From Alphaproteobacteria bacterium (GTDB lineage: Bacteria; Pseudomonadota; Alphaproteobacteria; Paracaedibacterales; VGCI01), in assembly GCA_019746225.1 (NCBI GenBank), contig JAIESE010000020.1, forward strand, positions 16,935 through 80,934: DNA of 64,000 nucleotides, read 5' to 3'. A program made the translations under genes and the position numbers. Position 1 is the first letter of the stretch; each line of letters opens with the position of its first letter. Positions 9,565-19,108 of this stretch are shown here, piece after piece. The notes under the pieces are model-generated. The model was not told the origin of the DNA, did not search any database, and was given only the letters and a program-made list of their open reading frames with translations.

Positions 9565-9573
9565 CTTTATGGC

Positions 9574-10581
9574 CTACCCACACAAGGGCCAGCGGGGGCG
9601 GGGGATGAAGTCGAGGGTATCCGTCAATCCCAGTTTCAATTTTTCAATCCCCACCCAAGCAATCATGGCTGCATTATCTGTACATAAGGCTATAGGGGGG
9701 GCTGTAAAGGTAAGGCCTTGAATCTCACACAAAGAGGATAGACGCGCCCGTAGCGTCGCATTGGCCGCAACCCCACCAGCAACAACAAAATGCTGAACGG
9801 GCTTTTGAAGCATCTGAATGGCGTTCTTCGCCCGCTCTTCTAGACAATCAGCAACCGCTTCTTGAAAGCTCGCAGCTAAATCTGCCTTTTCTTCGGGGGA
9901 CAAGGGCGTATGTTTTTCTGCCGTCATACGAACAGCTGTCTTCAAGCCTGAGAATGAAAAATCACAACCCGGACGGCCTTTTAAGGGACGGGGCAACTCA
10001 TACCGTTTGCCATTTCCGTTAAGAGCCAGCCTTTCAAGGGCCGGGCCGCCCGGATAGCTGAGCCCAAAAATGCGAGCAACCTTATCAAAAGCTTCGCCAA
10101 CCGCATCATCTATGGTTGATCCCAGTAATCGATATTGTCCAACACCAGATACCTCTAAGAATTGGGAATGTCCGCCAGAGATTAAAAGGAGTAAAAACGG
10201 AAAAGGAAGATCATGGGTGAGGCGCCCGGTGAGGGCGTGACCCTCTAAATGATTGACGGCTATGAAAGGAAGATTTTTGGCAGCGGCCATGGCTTTTGCG
10301 GTCATCACACCAACGAGAACCCCACCAATCAAGCCTGGTCCTGCTGTTACGGCAATGCCATCCAAGTCATCGAGGGTTACATCAGCATCCTTCAAGGCTT
10401 GCTCAATAATGGGTTGGAGATGATCTAAATGGGCGCGGGCAGCTTTTTCGGGCACCACGCCACCATAGGGTTGATGACCCGGGATTTGGGATACCAGAAC
10501 ATTGGAAAGGATGGTTCGGTCATCGCGAACGATGGCCGCTGCCGTCTCATCACAACTGGTTTCAATTCCCAAAACAATCAT
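9574..10581 (-). CDS. tsaD: tRNA N6-adenosine threonylcarbamoyltransferase
   Basis: TsaD (Gcp/YgjD, Kae1 family) transfers the threonylcarbamoyl group to A37 of ANN-decoding tRNAs. The 335-residue protein starts MIVLGIETSCDETAAA, has the metal-binding HLEGH motif near residue 110, the ISGGHSQ motif and the C-terminal GGVAANATLRARL and CTDNAAMIAW motifs. All key motifs are present. An AAGGG site lies about 9 bases before the ATG. The gene starts 33 bases after typA ends, so the two are likely co-transcribed. It converges on the LuxR pseudogene, whose stop is 10 bases away. Confidence 0.96.
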   Translation of the reverse strand: MIVLGIETSCDETAAAIVRDDRTILSNVLVSQIPGHQPYGGVVPEKAARAHLDHLQPIIEQALKDADVTLDDLDGIAVTAGPGLIGGVLVGVMTAKAMAAAKNLPFIAVNHLEGHALTGRLTHDLPFPFLLLLISGGHSQFLEVSGVGQYRLLGSTIDDAVGEAFDKVARIFGLSYPGGPALERLALNGNGKRYELPRPLKGRPGCDFSFSGLKTAVRMTAEKHTPLSPEEKADLAASFQEAVADCLEERAKNAIQMLQKPVQHFVVAGGVAANATLRARLSSLCEIQGLTFTAPPIALCTDNAAMIAWVGIEKLKLGLTDTLDFIPRPRWPLCG

Positions 10582-10613
10582 GGCTCACAACCCTTCGCTT
10601 CTATAGGAAGCGG

Positions 10614-12434
10614 TTAGTTCTTTGCAGCGCGTTCTGCTCTTTTACGATCGTTTGGATCCAAAACTGCTTTGCGTAACCGAATGCTTTTGGGCGTGACTTC
10701 TACGCGTTCATCATCTTGAATGTAGGCAATCGCTTGCTCCAAAGTCATGATTTTGGGTGGCGTTAAGCGAATGGCTTCATCTTTTCCAGAGGCACGAACG
10801 TTGGAAAGCTGTTTGGCTTTTAACGGGTTAACCTCTAGGTCATTTTCGCGGCTATTTTCACCGATAATCATGCCTTGGTAAACTTGGGTGCCTGGATCTA
10901 AAAATAAGATACCACGTTCTTCTAAGGTGTTGAGAGAATAAGCAACAGCCTCACCACTACCATTACAAATCAACACGCCGTTGCGGCGCCCTTCGATTGG
11001 ACCTCGGAAAGGACCATAAGCGTGGAAGACGCGGCTCATAATGCCGGTACCACGCGTTTCAGTTAGGAATTGTCCATGATATCCGATTAATCCACGAGAA
11101 GGGGTCAAAAAGATAATTCGGGTCTTACCACCACCAGAGGGGCGCATATCTTGCATTTCAGATTTACGGGCGTTCATGCTTTCAACAACCGTACCCACGA
11201 ACTCATCATCCACATCGATCTGAATTTCTTCGATTGGTTCCAAACGACTCCCATCAGCGTCTGTTTGATAAAGTACACGTGGACGGCTGATGGAGAGCTC
11301 AAAACCCTCACGGCGCATGGTTTCAATAATCACACCAAGTTGCAATTCCCCGCGACCTGCGACTTCAAACGCATCTTTATCTGCGGTCTCAGTGACGCGA
11401 ATCGCCACGTTGCCTTCAGCTTCACGTGCTAAGCGATCCCGCAACATACGAGATGTTAATTTTGTACCCTCACGCCCAGCTAAGGGAGAGTCATTAATAG
11501 AAAACGTCATGGCCAAAGTAGGGGGATCTATTGGCTGACCAGGAAGTGCTTTTGTGATTTCGGGAGATGCAACCGTTTCTGCAACGGTCGCTTTTTCAAG
11601 ACCAGCAAGAGCTATAATGTCCCCTGCTTCGGCTTGGTCGATAGAAATGCGCTCTAAACCACGGAATGCAAGGAGTTTATTGATGCGTCCCGTCTCAACA
11701 ATATCACCTTCTCTATTTAAAACCCGAACCGGCATGTTGATTTTAGCCGTTCCTGAGAAAATGCGGCCCGTGAGAACACGTCCCAAATAGGGATCATATT
11801 CACGGGTGGTAATGAGCATTGCAAAGGGAGCATTTTCAACGGTTTTTGGGGCATGAACATGGTTAACAATTAAGTCAAACAACGGAGAAATATCGACACG
11901 ATCTTGAGTGAGGTCACGGACCGCCCAACCGCCACGACCTGAAGCATAGGCAATGGGAAAGTCCAGCTGGTCGTCATTGGCATCTAACGCCATGAACAAA
12001 TCAAATATTTCTTCCAACACTTCATCTGGACGGGCATCATGACGATCAATTTTATTGATAACAACGATTGGTCGCAAACCTAATTTCAAGGCTTTGCTTA
12101 AAACGAATTTCGTTTGAGGCATCGGGCCTTCAGCTGCATCGACAAGAACAACAACGCCATCAACCATAGAAAGGATACGTTCAACTTCACCACCAAAGTC
12201 CGCGTGGCCAGGAGTGTCGACGATATTGATACGTACGTCATGCCACAAAAGGGAAGTACACTTCGCCAAAATGGTAATGCCGCGCTCCCGTTCTAAATCG
12301 TTGGAATCCATGGCACGTTCAGCAACATTTTGGTTACTACGGAAGGTGCCGCTCTGCTTGAGCATGGTATCCACAAGGGTTGTTTTTCCGTGGTCAACGT
12401 GGGCAATAATGGCAATATTACGAATTTGATTCAT
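10614..12434 (-). CDS. typA: Ribosome-associated GTPase TypA/BipA
   Basis: The 606-residue protein has the translational GTPase motifs [12 protein letters not shown] (G1), RGITI (G2), [11 protein letters not shown] (G3) and NKIDR (G4) in residues about 10-135, followed by the beta-barrel, the EF-G-like domains and the TypA-specific C-terminal domain ([24 protein letters not shown]). BipA binds the ribosome and supports growth under stress and at low temperature. Length is normal. No strong ribosome site is visible before the ATG. It is followed closely by tsaD on the same strand. Confidence 0.96.
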   Translation of the reverse strand: MNQIRNIAIIAHVDHGKTTLVDTMLKQSGTFRSNQNVAERAMDSNDLERERGITILAKCTSLLWHDVRINIVDTPGHADFGGEVERILSMVDGVVVLVDAAEGPMPQTKFVLSKALKLGLRPIVVINKIDRHDARPDEVLEEIFDLFMALDANDDQLDFPIAYASGRGGWAVRDLTQDRVDISPLFDLIVNHVHAPKTVENAPFAMLITTREYDPYLGRVLTGRIFSGTAKINMPVRVLNREGDIVETGRINKLLAFRGLERISIDQAEAGDIIALAGLEKATVAETVASPEITKALPGQPIDPPTLAMTFSINDSPLAGREGTKLTSRMLRDRLAREAEGNVAIRVTETADKDAFEVAGRGELQLGVIIETMRREGFELSISRPRVLYQTDADGSRLEPIEEIQIDVDDEFVGTVVESMNARKSEMQDMRPSGGGKTRIIFLTPSRGLIGYHGQFLTETRGTGIMSRVFHAYGPFRGPIEGRRNGVLICNGSGEAVAYSLNTLEERGILFLDPGTQVYQGMIIGENSRENDLEVNPLKAKQLSNVRASGKDEAIRLTPPKIMTLEQAIAYIQDDERVEVTPKSIRLRKAVLDPNDRKRAERAAKN

Positions 12435-12660
12435 CGTCGTTCAAGTATCCTAAAAATAAAGTAAAAAGTCTTCCTATGATATATATGGGTCAGTCTCTAT
12501 TGAAATACAACATCTTTATCAAGAAAAGCTGCTTGATCAGAGTTTACATAGACTCATATTAACAGGAAATAAAGTCTATCTTAAGGGACGAGTATACGCA
12601 TAATCTTGTAAAAATGGTAGTGAAATTCAATTGTCGTCGACTATAATCATCTAAATCTTC

Positions 12661-12692
12661 ATCAAAAAAGGCAGGCTCAAGGCCTGCCTTAA
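12661..12692 (-). terminator. Intrinsic terminator of the 12.7-14.6 kb gene
   Basis: Stem AAGGCAGGC / GCCTGCCTT with a short loop, followed on the minus strand by six T residues. It lies about 30 bases after the stop codon of the minus-strand gene at 12720-14633. Confidence 0.85.
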
Positions 12693-12719
12693 AAGAAGTA
12701 CGATTGATATACCTTATCG

Positions 12720-14633
12720 TTACTTTTTATTCAATTTTCCAAGAGCAGATTTTGTATTGGATGCCATTTTGCTTAAGGAGCCTACAACTGAAGGAATAAT
12801 AGTTGGGTGTAAGACGTGCATTTCTTCTACACAAGCAAGAATTGCCGCAGTGTACCAATTTCCAGAAGTCAAGCGAGCTCCAAAGACAAATTCTGTAACA
12901 TAGTTGAGAGCCCCGAGGGTTGCTTTAAATTTTAACGTATTATAGACCATGTTAAACGGCATTCTGGCAAGAATAATGCTATACCGCACATTCTCTAAAC
13001 GATTTTGAACACGTGCGGTATGATCAATTACTGGCGCTGCTGCAAGAGTTCCTCCACGAACAAGTCGGATAGTATTTTGGATATTAGTGGCAGTGCCCCT
13101 TAATAATGACCAGGCATACCCCAAACCGGAGCCTACAAAGCCTCTTCCTTCTAACTCCTCTTGTGCCGGAAGCATGGGGGCATTTTGCATTTCCTGAACT
13201 ATTTCTCTCATATCACCAATTCTAAAAGCAACTTCTTCAAATGTCACTCTCAGTTCCGGGATACTCAACTCATGACGCAAACTATGGACAGCTTGAACCG
13301 TTCCAGAAAGTCGCAAATAATTATGAGCGACGAGAGCAGGTACAGATCCATATCTTTTGGCGTTATCTGTGGTTAAAACAGAAGACAGAAACCCTGGTTG
13401 AATATGGGGACAGGGCTTCATCAGCACTTCTAATCTGTCACCAAAAAGTGGAATTCTTTCAAGACAGGCCACAAAATTCGGCTGAGAGTCAACCAAGAGA
13501 ACAACATCCTGGCTGCTTTGCGCTCTTTGTAGAACACGTATGATTCCGTCCCTTTCCAATCTCAAAGCCTCAATCTTATTCGACATTTCTTCTAAAACTC
13601 TATTTTTATTGGTCAGTGTTGTCTCTAAAACACATAGCTCACTCGAACAAGTATTGAGCAATGTCTGAGATGCAGCACTATTGAAGAGCATAGCAATGGC
13701 CCACCGACCCTCATTTTCCCTAGCTACTGTCTCTTCAAGAACCTTGAGTTCAGCCTTCTTCGCTTGAATTTCATCAGCAAGCCTTTGTGCCTCACCATCA
13801 TGGGTTTGGCGTTGTAATTCATCACCTAGAGAAACAAGTTCTGATCGCAAATCGTTGAGCCTTGTGTCCGATTTTTCAACCAAATCGTCTTGAAAGCTGT
13901 CGAGTTTGTCATGGAGTCTCTTAAATATTTCGCTTTGAATGAGTCGACCCATTTGAATTTGATCAATAGCATACGCAACGTTCGGTGCAACGACGTGAGG
14001 ACCGATAAGATGTTTGTTTGCATAATTCGTTACCGGCTTAAGACGCAAAATATCAATAATATGTTGGGGAAGCTTGCTTCTGAGATAGCTTGGCACATGG
14101 CTTTTACCGGATAGGTCAAAGCCAGATAGTTTTCTTAATGACTTTAAAAGGTCTCCAAGGCCAGCCGCACCAAAGACGGTTCCTTCAACTGTGCCATAAA
14201 GAATAGAGATAATTTTATCTGTGAAAGGCTTGATAAAGCGATCCCCATGTATTGCATAAAGTTCTACGGCCTCTCTATAAGCAACATTGGTGAAAACATT
14301 ACTTAAAGCAACGGCAACTTCATCTGTCATCAACACCTGACAAACATCTCGCATCCGGTAGGAATGTTCCAAGGTTAAAAAAGATGGTGCCTTTGGTGTT
14401 TGTGGGATAACAGCTAAGGGGTTAGAAGAATCAAGTCTTAGGGGCTGCTGATTGGGGCCCCTCACCAACTGTACAAGGGGCAGATCTTGGGGAAGCGGTG
14501 CAGCAGCATCGCGGTATATCACCTGCTGGGATTGGTTTCCTGATCCTGTGAATTGCGGTTTTTCTGCTCCAAAGGTTGGAAGCGTCACTATGCTTGAAAG
14601 CATAAAAGATGAGAGTAGCTTTTTAAAATGCAT
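12720..14633 (-). CDS. Large exported hypothetical protein with coiled coil
   Basis: I do not recognise this protein of about 637 residues. It opens with a signal peptide (MHFKKLLSSFMLSSIVTLPTFGA), so it is probably exported. The ATG at 14633 is preceded by AAGGA at 8 bases; a GTG six codons upstream is a weaker alternative. Residues about 235-310 are a strong coiled-coil candidate (heptad-like runs of Leu with Glu, Arg and Gln). The C-terminal third contains glycine-rich and amphipathic stretches, with possible membrane-interacting helices near residues 490-600. It stands alone with its own terminator and an AT-rich upstream region. A host-directed or envelope protein is possible; function is unknown. 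Confidence 0.75.
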   Translation of the reverse strand: MHFKKLLSSFMLSSIVTLPTFGAEKPQFTGSGNQSQQVIYRDAAAPLPQDLPLVQLVRGPNQQPLRLDSSNPLAVIPQTPKAPSFLTLEHSYRMRDVCQVLMTDEVAVALSNVFTNVAYREAVELYAIHGDRFIKPFTDKIISILYGTVEGTVFGAAGLGDLLKSLRKLSGFDLSGKSHVPSYLRSKLPQHIIDILRLKPVTNYANKHLIGPHVVAPNVAYAIDQIQMGRLIQSEIFKRLHDKLDSFQDDLVEKSDTRLNDLRSELVSLGDELQRQTHDGEAQRLADEIQAKKAELKVLEETVARENEGRWAIAMLFNSAASQTLLNTCSSELCVLETTLTNKNRVLEEMSNKIEALRLERDGIIRVLQRAQSSQDVVLLVDSQPNFVACLERIPLFGDRLEVLMKPCPHIQPGFLSSVLTTDNAKRYGSVPALVAHNYLRLSGTVQAVHSLRHELSIPELRVTFEEVAFRIGDMREIVQEMQNAPMLPAQEELEGRGFVGSGLGYAWSLLRGTATNIQNTIRLVRGGTLAAAPVIDHTARVQNRLENVRYSIILARMPFNMVYNTLKFKATLGALNYVTEFVFGARLTSGNWYTAAILACVEEMHVLHPTIIPSVVGSLSKMASNTKSALGKLNKK

Positions 14634-14651
14634 TAAATTATTCCTTTGCAC

Positions 14652-14957
14652 TACGTAAATTATTAATTCATGGGATTCAGGGTTATCATATCGTGTAGAT
14701 AGGTATCATTTCCCGTCAATTCAAGGGATACATATATTATATTCTTTGGGAGCCTTAAATTATATAAAGACAAATATATTTATATACAACAATAAGAAAA
14801 TGTCAAGTTTAGTGTATGTGTTTTCACAAATTTTGTGATTAATCTTAAGGTCTTGTAACAGGAGCACTTCATACCATCCAAACTTCCGGGGAAATTTGCT
14901 GTTGACATAAACCCTCATTTCGTAGCTCATAGAAATCAATACAAACCCGAAAAAGGG
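14652..14957. other. AT-rich intergenic region without visible genes
   Basis: About 305 bases separate two divergently transcribed genes. It is AT-rich and should hold both promoters. A TTGACA hexamer lies at 14902-14907 on the plus strand, but no convincing -10 hexamer is found at 16-18 bases. No RNA gene or open frame was seen. Confidence 0.5.
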
Positions 14958-14966
14958 ATGAGAATC

Positions 14967-16301
14967 ATGGGCTTACTTTCCTCACTCAATCGCGATCAAA
15001 AAGAATTCATTGGACTCTTGCAAATCGGTACCTTTCTTGAATATTTTGACCTCATGCTCTATGTCCACATGGCTGTGGTGATGAACGTCCTTTTCTTTCC
15101 CAAAACGGATCCTCAAACAGCAGCTCTTTTAGCAGCTTTGGCTTTTTGCTCTACTTATGTGATGCGACCCATTGGCGCTCTGATCTTTGGGTGGCTAGGA
15201 GACAATATCGGCCGCAAGTCGACGATTATTATCACAACAATTATGATGTCCCTATCTTGTATTCTCATGGCCAACCTTCCCACCTATGCTCAAATCGGGA
15301 TATCGGCCGCCTGGATCATGACCATATGTCGCATCATGCAAGGAATGTCTTCTATGGGAGAGATTATCGGGGCAGAAATTTATGTGACCGAAAGCATTCC
15401 GCGTCCGAATTCCTATCCAGCAGTGGCTTGGATCATCATTGCCGCCTCCATTGGAGCGATGGTCGCCACGGGCGTTGCGACCCTTGTGACTTCCTATTAT
15501 ATGAACTGGCGTATTGCGTTCTGGATTGGCGCAGGGATTGCGCTTGTGGGAGCTGTGGCGCGCACCCGTCTTCGTGAAACACCAGATTTTCTTGAGTTAA
15601 AAAGACAAAAGATGAAGGAAGCCATGGATGAATTGAGCCAGGGGGAGAAGAGTCGTTCTGTTTCAAAGAAATCGAGGCCATCTTGGAAAGAACCAGTAAA
15701 GTCAAAAACGTTGCTATCCTACTTTTTAATATATTGCGGGTGGCCTTTATGTTTTTATATGACTTTCATTTATTTTAATCCCATCCTCGAATCGCGTTTT
15801 GGCTATTCTCCTGTAGACATAATCAAACACAACTTCTATTTAACATGTTTTATGGTTGTTGCTGATATCTTTTGGGCCAATATGAGCCGACACTTCCATC
15901 CGATTCGAATCCTAAAGTTTCGGTGGGGGTGCGCTTTCATCCTCATGGTCTCCATACCCTTTCTCATAGATAGTTTGACGAACATTCAGGTGCTTATTTT
16001 GATTCAAGTATCCCTTCTTTTCTTCAACTTGAGTGGCTTGCCGGCAGAGGCTGTCTTAATCTACCACTTACCCATCTACCGTCGATTTACCTTTGCGAGC
16101 TTCATATACGCCCTCTCTCGCGCCTCGATGTACATCATTACGTCGTTTGGACTGGTGTTCCTGGGAAATTATTTTGGCATCTTTGGCATTTATTTTATCA
16201 CAATCCCAATAACCCTAGTTTTCCTATACGGTGTTCGTCACTTCGAGAGTTTAGAGCGAAAAATCGGGGTATATCCGAATCTTTCCTTTCCCAGCAAATG
16301 A
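14967..16301 (+). CDS. MFS transporter, proline/betaine (ProP)-like
   Basis: The protein of about 444 residues has twelve hydrophobic segments. It shows GWLGDNIGRKS between helices 2 and 3, the signature major-facilitator loop (GxLaDrxGRk), and FLEYFDLMLY at the N-terminus, typical of the metabolite:H+ symporter branch that includes ProP. ESIPRPNSYPAVAW and RLRETPDF also match this branch. It would import a small organic solute with protons; the substrate is not predictable. In Holosporales and Rickettsiales such permeases are often multiplied to take up host metabolites. Start: ATG 14967 has AAAGGG about 10 bases upstream; an ATG at 14958 is directly adjacent to that site and less likely. 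Confidence 0.88.
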   Translation: MGLLSSLNRDQKEFIGLLQIGTFLEYFDLMLYVHMAVVMNVLFFPKTDPQTAALLAALAFCSTYVMRPIGALIFGWLGDNIGRKSTIIITTIMMSLSCILMANLPTYAQIGISAAWIMTICRIMQGMSSMGEIIGAEIYVTESIPRPNSYPAVAWIIIAASIGAMVATGVATLVTSYYMNWRIAFWIGAGIALVGAVARTRLRETPDFLELKRQKMKEAMDELSQGEKSRSVSKKSRPSWKEPVKSKTLLSYFLIYCGWPLCFYMTFIYFNPILESRFGYSPVDIIKHNFYLTCFMVVADIFWANMSRHFHPIRILKFRWGCAFILMVSIPFLIDSLTNIQVLILIQVSLLFFNLSGLPAEAVLIYHLPIYRRFTFASFIYALSRASMYIITSFGLVFLGNYFGIFGIYFITIPITLVFLYGVRHFESLERKIGVYPNLSFPSK

Positions 16302-16351
16302 GGGCTATTCTTGCTTAATAGACTGAAGCAAAACATTGGAGGCACATAATT

Positions 16352-16798
16352 ATGTCATCTGAACCAGGAATGAGTCTTAAGAAAGAAAAGAAAGCCTTTA
16401 AAATCATCAATTGGCGTGAAGCCTTAAAAGAGGCGACACTAGATCCTGCCGTTAATATTAAAATAGCCTTTCTTGGGGGAGATGACACCATGATGATGGG
16501 TGTCACAGAGTTACAACCGGGCACAAAAATCAATGCTCATGTGCATGGACAGGATGTGGAGCTCTACCATATTTTAAAAGGGGAAGGAGAAATCTACATC
16601 GGGGCGCAAGAGGGGGAAAGCGTTCGATGGAATGACCCTGTCAGAGTGAAGGATGGAGATGTTTTTGGCATTAATCCCGGAATGGTTCATCAATTAAAAA
16701 ACACTTCCGATCACCAACCGCTTGTGCTGATATTTAGCACCCCTATGAGCCACCTAAAAGGGGATCGCGTCGTTACATCAGATTATGTAAGCCCCTAG
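16352..16798 (+). CDS. Cupin-domain protein
   Basis: The 148-residue protein contains the two cupin motifs: PGTKINAHVHGQDVELYHIL, with the metal-binding His/His/Glu pattern, and DVFGINPGMVHQLKN, with the second His. It is a single-domain cupin, a small metal-binding beta-barrel found in dioxygenases, isomerases and sensor proteins. A GGAGG site stands 9 bases before the ATG. It lies 50 bases after the MFS gene on the same strand, so the two may be co-transcribed. The substrate is unknown. Confidence 0.85.
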   Translation: MSSEPGMSLKKEKKAFKIINWREALKEATLDPAVNIKIAFLGGDDTMMMGVTELQPGTKINAHVHGQDVELYHILKGEGEIYIGAQEGESVRWNDPVRVKDGDVFGINPGMVHQLKNTSDHQPLVLIFSTPMSHLKGDRVVTSDYVSP

Positions 16799-16895
16799 AA
16801 AAAAAGAAATTTTGTCGCAAAAATCCCCTCAATCGTGTAAGAAAGGTATAGGCTTACCTAGCAAAAGGTAGGATATTTCAGAGGCATACGAGGTA

Positions 16896-18005
16896 ATGAC
16901 GCAACGGAACGGTTTAACATCGATATTTATTCTCATTAGGTCTCTTAACGTTGGAGGTGCCGAACGACAGGCTTGTGTCTTAGCAAAAGCGCTTCATGAC
17001 AAAGGAATGAACGTTACGGTTGGCGTATTCTATTCGGGAGGGGCTCTTGAAGAAGAGCTCCGACAGGCTGGTGTGGCGATCTATCCGCTTGATAAGAAAG
17101 GCCGATGGGATTTAGTGGGTTGGTTCTGGCGATATATAAAAGCGATTCGCAAAGTAAACCCCGATGTCATTTATAGTTTCCTGACCACCTCTAACATCGT
17201 TGCCCTTGCGGGACGTCTGTTCATTAACAAACCCGTCGTTTGGGGAATTCGCGCGTCCTATATGAATCTTGAAGCTTATGATTGGTTGGCAAAACTAACG
17301 GCTTGGGTCGAAAATAAACTATCCCGATTCGCAAATATCATCATTTTTAACGCCCAATACAGTCGCCAGTACCATGAATCGCTGGGGTATCGCCTTCAAA
17401 GGGCGATGGTTATCCCTAATGGCATTGATACGGATGTGTTTCGACCTCAAGGGGAATCGGTTAAGGATGCCACTCGGGATCAGTTGGGCATTCCGCGTGA
17501 TGCTGTTGTGGTTGGCATGTTGGCCCGCGTTGACCCCATGAAAGATTATGAGACCTATTTAAACTCAGCGAACGCTTTGATTTTGCGTCATAAAAAGTTG
17601 TATTTTATTGCAGCTGGTGCGGGCACGAAAGAGGCGCCTTGGACTTATCCCCCTCGGTTCATTCCCCTAGGCATTTGGAAAAATGTTCCAGAATTATTAA
17701 ATGCGTTGGACATCATGGTATTAAGTTCTTTTGGGGAGGGGTTCCCAAATGTCGTCGGCGAGGCCATGGCTTGCGGAATACCCACAATTGTGTCAGATGT
17801 TGGGGATGCTGCATATATTGTAGGAGATCAAGGCATGACAATTCCTTCCAAAGACCCTGCAGCTCTTATTCAAGCTATTGAAACCTACTTAAAAAAGCCC
17901 CCTTCTCAAAAGGCTATTCGAAATCGCATTGTTACGCATTTTAGTGTAACGCAAATGGTTGATCTCACTCTCCAAACCTTAACGAGAGCCTGTCATCGCC
18001 CATGA
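16896..18005 (+). CDS. Glycosyltransferase family 4 (polysaccharide operon)
   Basis: The 369-residue protein has a GT-B fold pattern: NVGGAERQACVLAKAL at the N-terminus, a linker to VVGMLARVDPMKDYETY, and the nucleotide-sugar-binding EX7E motif in FGEGFPNVVGEAMACGIP near residues 280-297. GT4 enzymes add a sugar from an NDP donor with retention of configuration, here probably onto a lipid-linked surface glycan. It is the first gene of a four-gene operon; its last codons overlap the next gene in ATGA. GAGGTA precedes the ATG with very short spacing. It is clearly paralogous to the next gene. Confidence 0.92.
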   Translation: MTQRNGLTSIFILIRSLNVGGAERQACVLAKALHDKGMNVTVGVFYSGGALEEELRQAGVAIYPLDKKGRWDLVGWFWRYIKAIRKVNPDVIYSFLTTSNIVALAGRLFINKPVVWGIRASYMNLEAYDWLAKLTAWVENKLSRFANIIIFNAQYSRQYHESLGYRLQRAMVIPNGIDTDVFRPQGESVKDATRDQLGIPRDAVVVGMLARVDPMKDYETYLNSANALILRHKKLYFIAAGAGTKEAPWTYPPRFIPLGIWKNVPELLNALDIMVLSSFGEGFPNVVGEAMACGIPTIVSDVGDAAYIVGDQGMTIPSKDPAALIQAIETYLKKPPSQKAIRNRIVTHFSVTQMVDLTLQTLTRACHRP

Positions 18006-19096
18006 AAATTGCACATATCATTACTGGACTTGATTTAGGCGGAGCAGAGCGGCAACTCCAAGCCCTTGTCACCACCCAAGATGACCCTACACTTTCCCAT
18101 GTTGTTATATCTTTGAAAGATGAAGGTATCATCGGGAAGCAATTGGCCTGCCAACCGGGCGTCCATCTCTATTGCTTAAACTTACACAAGTCTTTCCGCG
18201 GCCTTTGGCAGCTCTATAAGATTTTGCGCCGAGAAAAACCAGATGTTGTTCAAACATGGCTTTATCATGCGGATTTAATTGGCCTCATTATTGGTAAATT
18301 AGCCCGTGTTCCTTATATCGTATGGAATATTCGATGTTCCAACATGGACTTGTCGAAGTATTCAAAATCAACGGGACTTGTTATAAAACTTTTGAAATAC
18401 CTCTCAAAATTTCCAAATGCCCTTATTGCCAATTCGAGAGCAGGGCAAAACTTTCACACACGTCTCGGTTACAAACCGCGTCAATGGGTTCTTATCCCCA
18501 ATGGCATTGATACGGACCTCTTTCACCCAAATAGCTTTTTCCGCCAAGAATTTCGCAGATCTCTCAAGATTCCACAAAATGCACTTGTCGTGGGTATGCT
18601 GGGTCGGGTGGATCCCATGAAAGATCACAAGACCTTCCTGGTAGCCATGGAACACCTATCCCATATCAACGAGGATATCTATTGCCTTGTCGCAGGCAAG
18701 GGAACCGATGATGCCCCTTGGCAGGTCACTCTTCCGCGACTCGAGAGACTCGGGATGTTGGAAAATGCCCCTGAGTTCATAAATGCTCTCGATATCATGG
18801 TGTTATCTTCTGCTTTTGGAGAGGGTTTTCCCAATGTGGTTGGAGAGGCGATGGCGTGTGGAATTCCAACGATCGTAACCGATGTGGGTGATGCAGCTGC
18901 TTTGGTTCAAACCCCAGAACAAATTGTTCCCCCAAAGAATGTTGGCGAACTCATTCATGCTTTAAAGAGGCTTCTTGCTCACTCCACTGAAGAAAGACGG
19001 GAAATTGGTCAAAAAAGTCGCGAACGCATCTTAAAGAATTTTAGCCTTCCAACAATGCGGCAACGGTATGCGCTCTTTTATAAGAGTTTGAGATAA
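18002..19096 (+). CDS. Glycosyltransferase family 4, paralogue of the preceding gene
   Basis: The 364-residue GT4 protein starts MKIAHIITGLDLGGAERQLQ and keeps VVGMLGRVDPMKDHKTF and EGFPNVVGEAMACGIPTIV. Many blocks match the upstream gene, for example LIPNGIDTDLFHPN, so the pair arose by tandem duplication and probably adds successive sugars to one glycan. It overlaps the upstream gene by 4 bases. The methyltransferase-like gene follows after 12 bases. The donor and acceptor sugars cannot be predicted. Confidence 0.92.
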   Translation: MKIAHIITGLDLGGAERQLQALVTTQDDPTLSHVVISLKDEGIIGKQLACQPGVHLYCLNLHKSFRGLWQLYKILRREKPDVVQTWLYHADLIGLIIGKLARVPYIVWNIRCSNMDLSKYSKSTGLVIKLLKYLSKFPNALIANSRAGQNFHTRLGYKPRQWVLIPNGIDTDLFHPNSFFRQEFRRSLKIPQNALVVGMLGRVDPMKDHKTFLVAMEHLSHINEDIYCLVAGKGTDDAPWQVTLPRLERLGMLENAPEFINALDIMVLSSAFGEGFPNVVGEAMACGIPTIVTDVGDAAALVQTPEQIVPPKNVGELIHALKRLLAHSTEERREIGQKSRERILKNFSLPTMRQRYALFYKSLR

Positions 19097-19108
19097 TGAG
19101 AATTATAT

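Noticed and set aside
15146-15577. Plus-strand 143-codon frame inside the MFS gene
   Set aside because: It overlaps membrane-helix coding sequence in another frame, and the translation is rich in His, Arg and Ser without family features.
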